Counted from the first letter of the stretch, positions 15,230 through 22,778 are shown. The stretch is 26,907 bases of DNA from Methanobacteriota archaeon (GCA_016207465.1 JACQPP010000148.1:1-26907), one strand, 5' to 3'. A program made the numbers and translations. The notes: generated by a model not told the origin, from the letters alone.

Positions 15230-15251
15230 TGAGAGAATCGGCTGTGTCTCA
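15230..15251. promoter_or_regulatory. Inverted repeat 2 between the fumarase genes
   Basis: A second 22-bp copy of TGAGA-N12-TCTCA, whose right arm contains the stop codon of the alpha subunit gene (15249-15251). The spacing between copies is 51 bp centre to centre, close to five helical turns. Confidence 0.5.
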
Positions 15252-16088
15252 CAGTTCGGCCTCCCGTACGCGGTGGGCGTGGCATTCGAGGTTGACGGCC
15301 ACGGGCAGGGCGGCGATGTGGCAGGGGGCGGTCTCGATGCGGAGGTCGAGGGCGGTGTTTTTGCCCCCGAATCCCATGGGGCCTATACCGAGCCTGTTGA
15401 TGTCCCGGAGGAGGGCAACTTCGAGGTCGGCGTAGTAGGGGTCGGGGTTCCGGCGGCCGAGGGGACGGAAGAGGGCCTTCTTGGCGAGCCAGGCCACCGT
15501 GTCGAAGGTGGAGCCGATGCCGAGGCCGATGGTGACCGGGGGGCAGGCGTTGGGCCCCGCCTCGCGGACCACCTGGAGGACGAACCGGCGGATTCCATCG
15601 GGGCCGTCGGCGGGGGTGAGCATGCGCAGCTGGCTCATGTTTTCGGCCCCGGAGCCCTTGGCCATCACCGCGATATGGAACTTGTCCCCGGGCTCCCGCT
15701 CGACGTGGAGGACCGGGGGGGTGTTGTCCCCTGTGTTCTGGCGGCGGAGGGGGTCGCGGACGATGGAGCCGCGGAGGAAGCCCTCGCGGGTCCCGGCGGA
15801 GACCCCCCGGTGGACCGCCTCCTCCAGGCGGCCCTCGACCCGGACCTCCTCCCCCTGGCGGATGTAGACCACGGCGGTGCCGGTGTCCTGGCAGTAGGGG
15901 AGCCCCTCGGAGGCCGCGGTGCGGGCGTTGGCGAGCAGTTGGGTGAGGACCTCCCTGCCGGGGGGGGAGACCTCGGTCTCCCGGGCCCGCTCGAAGGCCT
16001 GGAGCATGTCCCTGGGCATGTGGTAGTTGATGTCGATGCAGAGGTCCCGGACCTTCTCCTCGACGGCCCGGGCGGGGACGCTCCTCAT
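15249..16088 (-). CDS. Fumarate hydratase class I, alpha subunit (4Fe-4S, N-terminal domain)
   Basis: The 279-residue protein holds the three cysteines that bind the catalytic [4Fe-4S] cluster: Cys66 in GLPYCQDTGT, Cys182 in GPNACPPVTIG and Cys269 in NLECHAHR. Other family blocks are GSGAENMSQLRML and IGPMGFGGKNTALD. It forms fumarase with the beta subunit encoded 139 bp downstream. Separate alpha and beta genes are usual in archaea. The start at 16088 lies about 32 bp from a palindromic AT-rich element shared with the divergent metallo-beta-lactamase-fold gene. Confidence 0.95.
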   Translation of the reverse strand: MRSVPARAVEEKVRDLCIDINYHMPRDMLQAFERARETEVSPPGREVLTQLLANARTAASEGLPYCQDTGTAVVYIRQGEEVRVEGRLEEAVHRGVSAGTREGFLRGSIVRDPLRRQNTGDNTPPVLHVEREPGDKFHIAVMAKGSGAENMSQLRMLTPADGPDGIRRFVLQVVREAGPNACPPVTIGLGIGSTFDTVAWLAKKALFRPLGRRNPDPYYADLEVALLRDINRLGIGPMGFGGKNTALDLRIETAPCHIAALPVAVNLECHAHRVREAEL

Positions 16089-16111
16089 CGGTGGGAGTGT
16101 GGCCGCGGGAC

Positions 16112-16128
16112 GCGAAAAGACTTTTGCG
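16112..16128. promoter_or_regulatory. Near-palindromic bidirectional promoter element
   Basis: GCGAAAAGACTTTTGCG is a palindrome around one central A (16120). It lies 32 bp from the fumarase alpha start and 31 bp from the metallo-beta-lactamase-fold gene start, the only AT-rich site in a 62-bp gap. It probably serves leaderless promoters in both directions, as at 8717-8731. Confidence 0.5.
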
Positions 16129-16150
16129 CCTGGGGGGAGAGGGGGGTCCC

Positions 16151-17128
16151 ATGCCTCTCCAGGTGCATCCCCTCCCCGGACCCGCCTATGGAGGGGGCTC
16201 GGCCACCGGCTACCTGCTGGTGTCCCGGGGGGAGGCCCTGCTGGTGGACCCCGGCTTCGACGACACCCTGGGGGCCCTGCGGTGGGCGATGGAGAGGGAG
16301 CGCCTCGTCCCCGGGGACCTGAAGCGGGTGGTCCTCACCCACACCCACCTCAACCACATCCGGGCCCTCTCGCGGGTGGTCGAGTGGACCGGGGCCCGGG
16401 TCTGCCTCTCGGCCACCGAGGGGTTCATCCTGGAGAACTACGCCGACCTGGTCAAGAAAAAGGCGGAGGCCCTCTCCCGCGCCCCCGCGGGCCCTCCGAG
16501 GCGAGGACCCCCTGGGGGTCCTCCTCCGCTGCCTGTTTCTCTCCCTGTCCTCTTCCTCCGGGCGCGGGAGGACTACCTGAAATACTGGGGAGGCGTGGCC
16601 TCGGCCACCGGCGACGTGCTGGTGCGGGACGGGGAGAGCCTCAGGGTGGGCGAGGAGAGCCTGCGGGTGCTCTTCACCCCCGGCCACAGCGTGGGCCACA
16701 TCTGTCTCCTCCACCCCTCCACCGGGGCCCTCTTCTCGGGGGACCACATCCCCGGCGAGGGGGAGCCCTACCTGGGGCCGGGCTCCCTCGAGCCCGCGGG
16801 CTCTGCGGTCCTCTACTCCTACCTCTCCTCCCTCCGGCGCGTGGACGTCGAGAGCCCCCGGGTCCTCTACCCCGCCCACGGGCCCGCCGGGGGAGACCCG
16901 AGGGCCCGCATCCGCGAACTCTGGGGTCTGCTGGAGGCCCGCGAGGGGGAGATGCTCCGGAGGGCCCGGAGGACGCGGGGCCTCGACCCCTTGGAGGCCT
17001 GCCGGGAGTCCGGGGCCCGCGAGGGGCCCGCCCTGGGGCTGGCACTGGGCAACCTGGTGGGGACCCTGGAGAAACTGCGGGTGGACAAGAAACTGGAGAG
17101 GCGGGGTGCCCTCTATTTCAAGAGGTAG
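16151..17128 (+). CDS. Metallo-beta-lactamase fold protein with an altered metal motif
   Basis: The 325-residue product shows the fold's ligands: THTHLNHI at residues 63-70, FTPGHSVGHICL (His179), FSGDHIPG (Asp198) and YPAHGP. The first motif is normally HxHxDH; Asn68 stands in place of the Asp that holds the second metal, so the site may bind one metal or work differently. A Pro/Gly/Arg-rich, low-complexity insert (residues 111-131) separates two halves of the domain, and a helical C-terminal region resembles the lactamase-B2/glyoxalase-like tail. The ATG at 16151 fits the shared promoter. It overlaps the convergent tatA end by 11 bp. Confidence 0.85.
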   Translation: MPLQVHPLPGPAYGGGSATGYLLVSRGEALLVDPGFDDTLGALRWAMERERLVPGDLKRVVLTHTHLNHIRALSRVVEWTGARVCLSATEGFILENYADLVKKKAEALSRAPAGPPRRGPPGGPPPLPVSLPVLFLRAREDYLKYWGGVASATGDVLVRDGESLRVGEESLRVLFTPGHSVGHICLLHPSTGALFSGDHIPGEGEPYLGPGSLEPAGSAVLYSYLSSLRRVDVESPRVLYPAHGPAGGDPRARIRELWGLLEAREGEMLRRARRTRGLDPLEACRESGAREGPALGLALGNLVGTLEKLRVDKKLERRGALYFKR

Positions 17129-17408
17129 GTTTCATTCGGCGGGCAATCTCCTCTTTGAGTTGTTCCTCGGTCTTCCCCTCGGTGGGGATGCCCAGTTCCC
17201 GGGCGGCCTTGACGACAGTGCTGTCGGGGGGCGGGCCCTCCATCCCCTTCTTGATTTCCCGCTCAATCTCCTGGCGCCCCTTCTGGAACTCCCCCATGGC
17301 GCGGCCGAGGCTGCGGGCCAGGTCGGGAATCTTGCGGCTGCCGAAGAGCAGGAGGACGACGAAGACGATGAGGATCCACTCCCATCCGCCCAGGCCCATG
17401 AGTTGCAT
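17118..17408 (-). CDS. tatA: Sec-independent translocase component TatA/E
   Basis: The 96-residue protein has a single N-terminal membrane helix (WEWILIVFVVLLLF), the conserved hinge FGSRKIPDLARSLGRAMGEF and an amphipathic helix, then a charged tail. TatA oligomers form the pore for export of folded, twin-arginine proteins. The exact start may be Met1 at 17408 or Met4. It lies just downstream of tatC on the same strand and has its own TATA box (GATATATAGG, 17431-17440) inside the 3' end of tatC. Confidence 0.93.
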   Translation of the reverse strand: MQLMGLGGWEWILIVFVVLLLFGSRKIPDLARSLGRAMGEFQKGRQEIEREIKKGMEGPPPDSTVVKAARELGIPTEGKTEEQLKEEIARRMKPTS

Positions 17409-17430
17409 GGTAGGTAGTTGTGGCGGGGGG

Positions 17431-17440
17431 CCTATATATC
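17431..17440 (-). promoter_or_regulatory. tatA TATA box embedded in the tatC stop region
   Basis: On the minus strand GATATATAGG is a strong TATA box about 27 bp before the tatA start. The last codons of tatC (GAT ATA TAG) form part of it, so coding end and promoter share bases. Confidence 0.7.
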
Positions 17441-18247
17441 CTTTCTTTCCGTGGCGCGGGTTCTCCTGCGCTCGATTCTTGCGGCGAAGAGGGCCCCGAG
17501 GGCGTAGAGGGCCCCCATGGGGGCGGCCACCAGGGCCATGGTGACCCCGGTGCCGTCGGGGGTGATGATGGCGGAGAAGAGGATGATGCCGAGGACCGCC
17601 GTGCGCCAGTTGCGCGTCCAGAAGCCGGCGGAGGCGACCCCCAGGCGGGTGAGGACCGCCATGACCATGGGGAGTTCGAAGGTGAGGCCGAAGGCGAGGG
17701 AGAAGAAGGTGACCGCGTCCACGAAACTCTGGAGGCCGAGGAAGGGCTGGACCGGGGGGAACACGTAGGCGTAGAGGAAGGCCAGCACGAAGGGCAGGAT
17801 GGCCACGTAGGCGAAGAGGTTCCCCAGGACGAAGAGCCCGGTGGCCGGCACCACGTAGCGGAGGAGTTTGCCCCGCTCGTTCGGCTTCAGGGCGGGGGAC
17901 ACGAACCTCCAGAACTCGTAGACCACCACCGGCATCCCGATGGCGGTCCCCAGGAAGAGGGAGACCTGGAGGGAGACGCTCACCGCCTCGAAGGGCCCGG
18001 TGACGATGAGAGTCACGGTCCCCGGGGGAACCAGGTCCGAGACCATCTTCCGCAGGGCCCCCGTGGCCACGGTGTCGGTCAGGCTCGGCACGGGGACCGG
18101 CAGGGTCAGGCCCCCCAGGCTCATGCTCCGGAACCCGAAGGTGAAGCAGAACACCGTGCCCGCGCCCACCGCCAGGAAGGCCGCGAGGAGCCGGCGGCGC
18201 AACTCATCCACATGCTCCCAGAAGCTCCCCCGGGGCTCGCCGGCCAT
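17432..18247 (-). CDS. tatC: Sec-independent translocase component TatC
   Basis: The 271-residue protein has the TatC N-terminal signature FWEHVDELRRRLLAAFLA, the segment TGPFEAVSVSLQVSLFLG and the FELPMVMAVLTRLGV block, with six predicted membrane helices. TatC recognises twin-arginine signal peptides. ATG 18247 (MAGEPRGSFWEHVDEL) is preferred over a TTG at 18274 because a GGAGG lies just upstream and an AAGGG/T-rich element sits about 30 bp away. With tatA it supplies a minimal two-gene Tat system in this window. Confidence 0.94.
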   Translation of the reverse strand: MAGEPRGSFWEHVDELRRRLLAAFLAVGAGTVFCFTFGFRSMSLGGLTLPVPVPSLTDTVATGALRKMVSDLVPPGTVTLIVTGPFEAVSVSLQVSLFLGTAIGMPVVVYEFWRFVSPALKPNERGKLLRYVVPATGLFVLGNLFAYVAILPFVLAFLYAYVFPPVQPFLGLQSFVDAVTFFSLAFGLTFELPMVMAVLTRLGVASAGFWTRNWRTAVLGIILFSAIITPDGTGVTMALVAAPMGALYALGALFAARIERRRTRATERKDI

Positions 18248-18289
18248 AGCCTCCGCTACGCCGGGGAAGACCAAAAAGGGTTGGGGAAC

Positions 18290-18682
18290 CTACCAACTCG
18301 CGAGTTTGGCGCGGGAGTCGCCCCAGCGCCCCATGAGCAGAATCTCGCCAGGGCCCACCAGCAGCTCGTAGTGCTGGAATGAGTCCTTCAGTTCCCCGAG
18401 GCGGATGATGATCTCCGGGGGCATGGGCTTGTTGTAGAACTCCAGGGCAATCTTCTCGTAGGCGGTCTCCTGGTTATAGGGGGCGTATCCCTGCTCCACG
18501 ATTTTGAGGCTGTCCTCCAGCCTCTTGATTTCCGACTCCAGGGGGGGAATCTGGTTGGTGAGGCGCTTGTTCTTGGCCACCTTCAATGCGTCGTAGACCT
18601 TGGTGACCTGGGCGGTGATGCGCTTCTTCTCATCCTCCCGCTCCCGGGGGCTGAGGGGCTCGACAATCTGGGGCTCACCCAT
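18290..18682 (-). CDS. Conserved-looking small protein with central coiled coil, unknown function
   Basis: The 130-residue product has an acidic start (MGEPQIVEPLSPRERE), a coiled-coil-like helix at about residues 15-65 (EKKRITAQVTKVYDALKVA to LEDSLKIVEQG) and a mixed C-terminal part ending GEILLMGRWGDSRAKLASW. I recognise no family. The start at 18682 is chosen because the element GGTATTTATC on the minus strand (about 18711-18720) lies 25-35 bp upstream, giving a short leader; the longer reading starts inside that promoter. It is between tatC and hsp20, all on the minus strand. Confidence 0.72.
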   Translation of the reverse strand: MGEPQIVEPLSPREREDEKKRITAQVTKVYDALKVAKNKRLTNQIPPLESEIKRLEDSLKIVEQGYAPYNQETAYEKIALEFYNKPMPPEIIIRLGELKDSFQHYELLVGPGEILLMGRWGDSRAKLASW

Positions 18683-18707
18683 GGGACGACTAATGGACTT
18701 CCAGGCA

Positions 18708-18722
18708 TAGATAAATACCTTT
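18708..18722 (-). promoter_or_regulatory. TATA box of the 130-residue unknown gene
   Basis: On the minus strand AAGGTATTTATCTATG is AT-rich within GC-rich sequence and about 30 bp before the ATG at 18682. It fixes the shorter of two possible starts. Confidence 0.6.
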
Positions 18723-18780
18723 CCTTCCGCCGTGTCCACGGGCGTCCGAAGCCGATTTTCCGCCCCCTCCTAGAACATGG

Positions 18781-18820
18781 GTGGACCCGGCCCGCCCGGA
18801 AGGGAAAGGGCCGGGTCCAC
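18781..18820. terminator. Strong 13-bp hairpin downstream of hsp20
   Basis: GTGGACCCGGCCC (18781-18793) pairs perfectly with GGGCCGGGTCCAC (18808-18820), leaving a 14-nt loop. It lies 11 bp after the hsp20 stop on the minus strand and upstream of the next gene's TATA box. There is no following T tract, so it may protect or define the 3' end of the hsp20 mRNA. Confidence 0.6.
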
Positions 18821-18831
18821 GGGGGAGGGAA

Positions 18832-19365
18832 TCAGTGGACCTTGACCTTCTTTCCCCTCCTCTTCTCCTCGGCGCGCTCCAGGACCACCTCGAGGACCCC
18901 GTTCTTGCAGGTTGCCCGGGGGCTGCCGGGCTTCACCCGGCAGGGAAGGGCCAGCTCCTTGTGGTACTTCCGGTCCACGCGCTCCACCCGGATGGTGAGG
19001 GACTTCCCGTCCGTTTCCAGGTCGATGTCGCTTTTCTCGACTCCCGGCATCTCGGCGGTCACAGTGACCGTCTTCTCGCCCTCGATGACGTCGGTGAGAG
19101 GCTCTCGCATTGGTTCACTACTCATTTGCGGCTCCAGGTCGGGCCGCGGGGATAGCCGGAGACTCCAGCCGTAGACTAGGGGGCCCCCCTTCTCCGGCGG
19201 GGGCAACTCCCCCCGCCAGGCCTGCTCCAACACACTGTCCATGTAGCGGCGCATCTGCCGGAAATGCTCATCGAAGTCGCCGAAGAGGCCCCCGAAGCTG
19301 AAATCGTCCCAGTCGTCCCAGGACGCATCCCGGTCGCGGTTTCTGCCGAACACCACGTTCACCAC
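18832..19365 (-). CDS. hsp20: Small heat shock protein (Hsp20/alpha-crystallin)
   Basis: The product of about 177 residues has an Asp/Phe-rich N-terminal arm (SWDDWDDFSFGGLFGDFDEHF), then an alpha-crystallin domain: VTAEMPGVEKSDIDLETDG and CKNGVLEVVLER, the dimer and oligomer strands. It holds unfolding proteins. The start is uncertain, since no ATG is present: in-frame GTG codons at 19365, 19362, 19356 and 19353 are possible, and a GGAGG lies just before 19365, which favours GTG 19356. A TATA box and an inverted repeat lie upstream. The thermosome gene is its upstream neighbour. Confidence 0.92.
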   Translation of the reverse strand: MVNVVFGRNRDRDASWDDWDDFSFGGLFGDFDEHFRQMRRYMDSVLEQAWRGELPPPEKGGPLVYGWSLRLSPRPDLEPQMSSEPMREPLTDVIEGEKTVTVTAEMPGVEKSDIDLETDGKSLTIRVERVDRKYHKELALPCRVKPGSPRATCKNGVLEVVLERAEEKRRGKKVKVH

Positions 19366-19375
19366 CTCCAGTTCA

Positions 19376-19390
19376 CTAACTTTTAGTTAG
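19376..19390. promoter_or_regulatory. Palindrome at the expected hsp20 transcription start
   Basis: CTAAC-TTTTA-GTTAG is an inverted repeat placed about 26 bp downstream of the hsp20 TATA box, hence over the predicted start of transcription. That is the usual place for an archaeal repressor operator (for example Phr-type heat-shock control); the regulator here is unknown. Confidence 0.55.
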
Positions 19391-19400
19391 TATTGTGTAG

Positions 19401-19417
19401 TTATAGTATTTAAGCGT
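19401..19417 (-). promoter_or_regulatory. hsp20 TATA box and BRE
   Basis: On the minus strand CGCTTAAATACTATAA is a clear TATA box with a purine/G-containing BRE-like flank. It lies 40-50 bp before the GTG start region, giving a short leader that includes the GGAGG. Confidence 0.7.
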
Positions 19418-19483
19418 TATGGTGAGAGGGAAAGGCTCCGCTATCCTCTGCCCTTTCACACCCTCGAAACCGCGGTTGCGCTC

Positions 19484-21139
19484 TCAGTCGAAGTCAGAGC
19501 CGCCGCCGTCGTCGTGGTCGCCGTGGTCCCCGCCGGGGCCGCCGGGGGGTCCGCCCTTGGCCCCCTTGCCGGAGGCGATGACGTCGTCAATGCGGAGGAG
19601 CATGTTGGATGCCTCCACCGCCGAGGCGATGGCCTGGGTCTTCACCTTGAGGGGCTCGAGGACACCGGCCTTGAGCATGTCCGTGGCCTTGCCCTTGTAG
19701 ACGTCGAGGCCCGCGGTCTTGTTGCCCTTCTCATGCTGGCTGCGGAGTTCCACCACCATGTCAATGGGGTCGAGGCCCGCGTTCTCGGCGAGGGTGCGGG
19801 GGATGACCTGGAGGGCATCGGCGAATACCTCGATGGCCATCTGCTCCCGGCCTCCCACGCTGGCCGCATATTCGCGGAGGCGGAGCCCCACCTCGGTCTC
19901 GGGGGCCCCCCCGCCGGGGAGGAGGCGCTTCTGCTCGATGGCGACCCCGACGACCCGGAGGGCGTCGTGGAGCCCGCGCTCCACCTCGTCCACCACATGC
20001 TCGGTGCCCCCGCGGAGCAGGATGCTCACCGCCTTGGGGTTCTTGCACTTCTCGACGAAGAGCATCTCGTCGTCGCCGTATTTCCGCTCCTCCACCAGCC
20101 CCGCCGCGCCCAGGTCGGCCTTGGAGACCTCATCCAGGTTGGTGACCAGGCGGCCCCCGGTGGCCCGGGTGAGCTTCTCCATGTCGCTCTTCTTCACCCG
20201 CCGCGCGGCGAGGATGGAGGCCTTGGCGAGGAAGTGCTGGGGGATATCCTCGATGCCCTTCTGGCAGAAGACCACGTTGGCCCCGGTGGCCTTGATTTTC
20301 TCCACCATCCTCTTCATCATGTCCTCCTCTTCGTCGAGGAACATCTTCATCTGGTCCGGGGAGCGGATTTTTATCTCCGCGTCCACTTCGGTCTTCTCGA
20401 TTTCGAGGGCCACGTTCAGGAGCAGGATGCGGGCGCTCTCCACCCGCTTGGGCATCTGCTTGTGGACCCGCTCCTTCTCGATGGCCATCCCCTCCACCAT
20501 CTCGGTGGACTCGACCTTGGCCCCCACCTTCTTCACCACGTTGATGTTCTCGATGTCCACCTTCCCCTTGTCCGTGTCCCGCACCGCGAGGCAGGCCCGC
20601 ACGGCGATGTCCGCAAGGTGCTCCAGGGAGACATTGGCCGACTTCCCCGCGATGGAGGTCATGGCCACCTTCTTCAGCATCCCCCGGTCATCGGGCGAGA
20701 TGTCCACGGCCATCCCGTTGAGGACCTCCACGGCCTTCACCGCGGCCTTCTGGTAGCCCGACACAATCACCGTGGGGTGGACCTGCTGGTCAATGAGCCC
20801 CTCGGCCTTCTCCAGGAGCTCGCCCGCGAGAATCACCGCGGTGGTGGTGCCGTCCCCCACCTCGTCGTCTTGGGTCTTCGCCACCTCCACCAGCATCTTC
20901 GCCGCCGGGTGCTCAATCTCAATCTCCTTCAGAATCGTCGCCCCATCGTTGGTGATGACCACATCCCCCAGGGTGTCCACCAGCATCTTGTCCATCCCCT
21001 TCGGCCCCAGCGTCGAGCGCACCGCCGCCGCCACCGCCTTGGCCGCCAGGATATTCCGCCCCTGGGCCTCCCGGCCCCGGGTCCGCTCCGAGCCCTCCTT
21101 CAAGATGAAAATCGGTGTTCCACCCAACTGTCCGCTCAT
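19484..21139 (-). CDS. Thermosome subunit (group II chaperonin)
   Basis: The 551-residue protein is a full-length thermosome subunit: LGPKGMDKMLVDTLGDVVIT, NDGATILKE (64-72) and the catalytic GDGTTTAVILAGELL (95-109) in the equatorial domain, a helical protrusion region in the middle, and GGGAPETEVGLRLREYA in the C-terminal equatorial half. It ends with a Gly/Asp-rich tail (residues 525-551). It folds proteins in an ATP-driven double ring. The start MSGQLGGTPIFILKEGSERT is standard; a GGAGG is 12 bp upstream, so this mRNA has a real leader, unlike most genes here. No second subunit gene is in the window. Confidence 0.98.
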   Translation of the reverse strand: MSGQLGGTPIFILKEGSERTRGREAQGRNILAAKAVAAAVRSTLGPKGMDKMLVDTLGDVVITNDGATILKEIEIEHPAAKMLVEVAKTQDDEVGDGTTTAVILAGELLEKAEGLIDQQVHPTVIVSGYQKAAVKAVEVLNGMAVDISPDDRGMLKKVAMTSIAGKSANVSLEHLADIAVRACLAVRDTDKGKVDIENINVVKKVGAKVESTEMVEGMAIEKERVHKQMPKRVESARILLLNVALEIEKTEVDAEIKIRSPDQMKMFLDEEEDMMKRMVEKIKATGANVVFCQKGIEDIPQHFLAKASILAARRVKKSDMEKLTRATGGRLVTNLDEVSKADLGAAGLVEERKYGDDEMLFVEKCKNPKAVSILLRGGTEHVVDEVERGLHDALRVVGVAIEQKRLLPGGGAPETEVGLRLREYAASVGGREQMAIEVFADALQVIPRTLAENAGLDPIDMVVELRSQHEKGNKTAGLDVYKGKATDMLKAGVLEPLKVKTQAIASAVEASNMLLRIDDVIASGKGAKGGPPGGPGGDHGDHDDGGGSDFD

Positions 21140-21206
21140 GGTCACATACCTCCAAACATGGGAAACCCACAACGGGCCCCCGGTTCTGACAGTGGTAGAT
21201 AAAAGT

Positions 21207-21221
21207 TCTATATAAAGGTTT
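21207..21221 (-). promoter_or_regulatory. Thermosome TATA box
   Basis: On the minus strand AACCTTTATATAGAA is a consensus TATA box about 75 bp before the ATG at 21139. The expected transcript has a leader of about 45 nt that carries GGAGG. Confidence 0.75.
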
Positions 21222-21261
21222 CCCCTCGGGGCAGTAGATGAGCAGGTACTTCTTGGGGGGT

Positions 21262-21648
21262 CTATCTCCGTCTTCTGTGTCTGGGGCGTCCGCTTGGTCT
21301 GGGTATCCTGCGTGTCCCACGCCCGAAACGACCTCGATTATAGTTGTAAGGCAATGAGTTGAACATGGTTCTAAGCAATAAGACTTCCAACTGCCTCCGA
21401 TGCGTGCTTGTTTCCACCACATAAACCGAGAAAGTCTCAATCCATTTCCATCTTACATAGTGCTGGCGGATGCGGGTTTTAACATCTGCGTTGCCGCTCC
21501 CAGTTATGCCAACATAGCAAGGAGCCTCACGGTGGTCAAATAGGACATAAACTCCTTTCAGTCCATCTGGGAGTCTGTTCAAATCGCCGATGCGCCAATG
21601 CTCCGCGTAATGGGGAATAACGGATGAAGGTGGTCCTGGACCTGGCAT
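21262..21648 (-). CDS. GIY-YIG nuclease family protein
   Basis: The 128-residue protein carries the GIY-YIG pattern: KGVYVLFD (residues 31-38), then CYVGITGSG (44-52), a conserved Arg in VKTRIRQHY (56-64), and a Glu in RRQLEVLLLRTM (85-96), which would complete the active site. It may be a small stand-alone nuclease such as those in mobile DNA. The C-terminus after NSLPYNYNR turns into an Arg/Pro/Gly-rich tail without fold character and may be a frameshifted or degenerate end. It starts 11 bp after the transposase stop, and the thermosome promoter follows it. Confidence 0.75.
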   Translation of the reverse strand: MPGPGPPSSVIPHYAEHWRIGDLNRLPDGLKGVYVLFDHREAPCYVGITGSGNADVKTRIRQHYVRWKWIETFSVYVVETSTHRRQLEVLLLRTMFNSLPYNYNRGRFGRGTRRIPRPSGRPRHRRRR

Positions 21649-21659
21649 AACGGTGTGTA

Positions 21660-22514
21660 CTATCCGCCATCGAACTTAAACCCTGTGTAGAGCAAGGCCC
21701 CGAACATCTTGGCCGTCACCACGGGCTTCCGGGGCAGGAACCACAGGACGGCCCCTACGATGATGTTGGCGAGAACCCACAGGTTGTAGAGGCACACGCT
21801 CCACATGAAGTAGAAGAGGCGCACCCGGTAGTTCTTCGATGTGGTCTTGGCGATGAAACTATCCTGAACCCGGAAACTGGTCTCGATGCCCCACCTTCGC
21901 CCATAGCGGTCACAGACGACTTGGACGTTCCCGCTGTCGATTGGGAGGTTGGTGGCGAAGGACACCTTCCGCTCGGGGTCCTTCGTGCTCCGCACCACGG
22001 CGAGACGGAACCGAGCCTCTTTGCCTCGGAGTCCCCGCTTCGCCCCGGTCGCCCGCATGCTGAAATCGACAACGGTCCCCATCGGACTCGCTTCCACCAC
22101 CTTCCGCACCCGCTCGTTCTGTGTGGCGGGCATCAGCCACCTGACACCCATCCGCTCCAAGGTGGCGATGGACTCCACCCCATAGAACCCCCGGTCCAGA
22201 TAGACGGTTCCCACCCGGACCTTCTGCTTCGCATAGGTGAGGAGGGCTTCCAAGACCCGGTGGGGTGGGTCGAACTGGCCCACGGGAATCGCCTTCAGGC
22301 AGAACCGCATCCCGGGGACTACGGCGGTGACGGTGGCGAACTTGTAGGCCCACTGTGTCCCTCGGTCGGGCTTTGTCCCGAGAACCATCGGGGTGTGCTT
22401 GTGGTCCCCGTAGAACCGCCAGTCTGTGAGGTCGATGGCGAGGTCCACTTGGCGGTTGAACGCCCCGCGCTTCCGGGCAATCTGGTAGGCCGCCTCGAAA
22501 GCGGCCTCCATCAT
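21660..22514 (-). CDS. IS4/ISH3-like transposase, DDE type, without a canonical start for its N-terminus
   Basis: From ATG 22514 the frame encodes 284 residues with a complete DDE set: Asp28/Asp31 in AIDLTDWRFYGD, Asp107 in YLDRGFYG and Glu211 in RRWGIETSFR, followed by a hydrophobic C-terminal helix region. The frame stays open for about 78 more codons upstream to 22748 and further to a TAG near 22797. That extension reads as the normal N-terminal domain (RNNHYRERDYLDVL, THDFTHNGSETLRL, WNVLYHIGKL), but contains no ATG, GTG or TTG. A TATA box at 22767-22778 sits just upstream. Either the start codon was lost or a rare one is used. No terminal inverted repeats could be found. Confidence 0.82.
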   Translation of the reverse strand: MMEAAFEAAYQIARKRGAFNRQVDLAIDLTDWRFYGDHKHTPMVLGTKPDRGTQWAYKFATVTAVVPGMRFCLKAIPVGQFDPPHRVLEALLTYAKQKVRVGTVYLDRGFYGVESIATLERMGVRWLMPATQNERVRKVVEASPMGTVVDFSMRATGAKRGLRGKEARFRLAVVRSTKDPERKVSFATNLPIDSGNVQVVCDRYGRRWGIETSFRVQDSFIAKTTSKNYRVRLFYFMWSVCLYNLWVLANIIVGAVLWFLPRKPVVTAKMFGALLYTGFKFDGG

Positions 22515-22766
22515 GCCCAGGATGGCGGTAGGTTGGAGTTTCCCGATGTGGTAGAGGACATTCCATGAGGAGGGGGCTTCTTCGCGCTGTAGGCGCAGGG
22601 TTTCACTCCCGTTGTGGGTGAAATCGTGGGTGGTGGCCGCGTGGGTGAGAACATCGAGGTAGTCCCGCTCCCGGTAGTGGTTGTTCCGGGCGAGGCCGAA
22701 ACGGATGATGGGGTAGAGGGTCTTCCGAATAAGCAGACAGAAGTCTCTCGCCTTGCCCGGGTGGCA

Positions 22767-22778
22767 AGATTTTATACC
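22767..22778 (-). promoter_or_regulatory. TATA box of the transposase
   Basis: On the minus strand GGTATAAAATCT is a consensus TATA box. Transcription would begin near 22747, at the very point where the transposase-like reading frame begins to look coding, though no standard start codon is there. Confidence 0.6.

Noticed and set aside
19514..21202. A 562-codon open frame on the plus strand across the thermosome gene
   Set aside because: It is the antisense shadow of a clearly conserved thermosome gene; its His/Leu/Gly-rich translation has no fold character.
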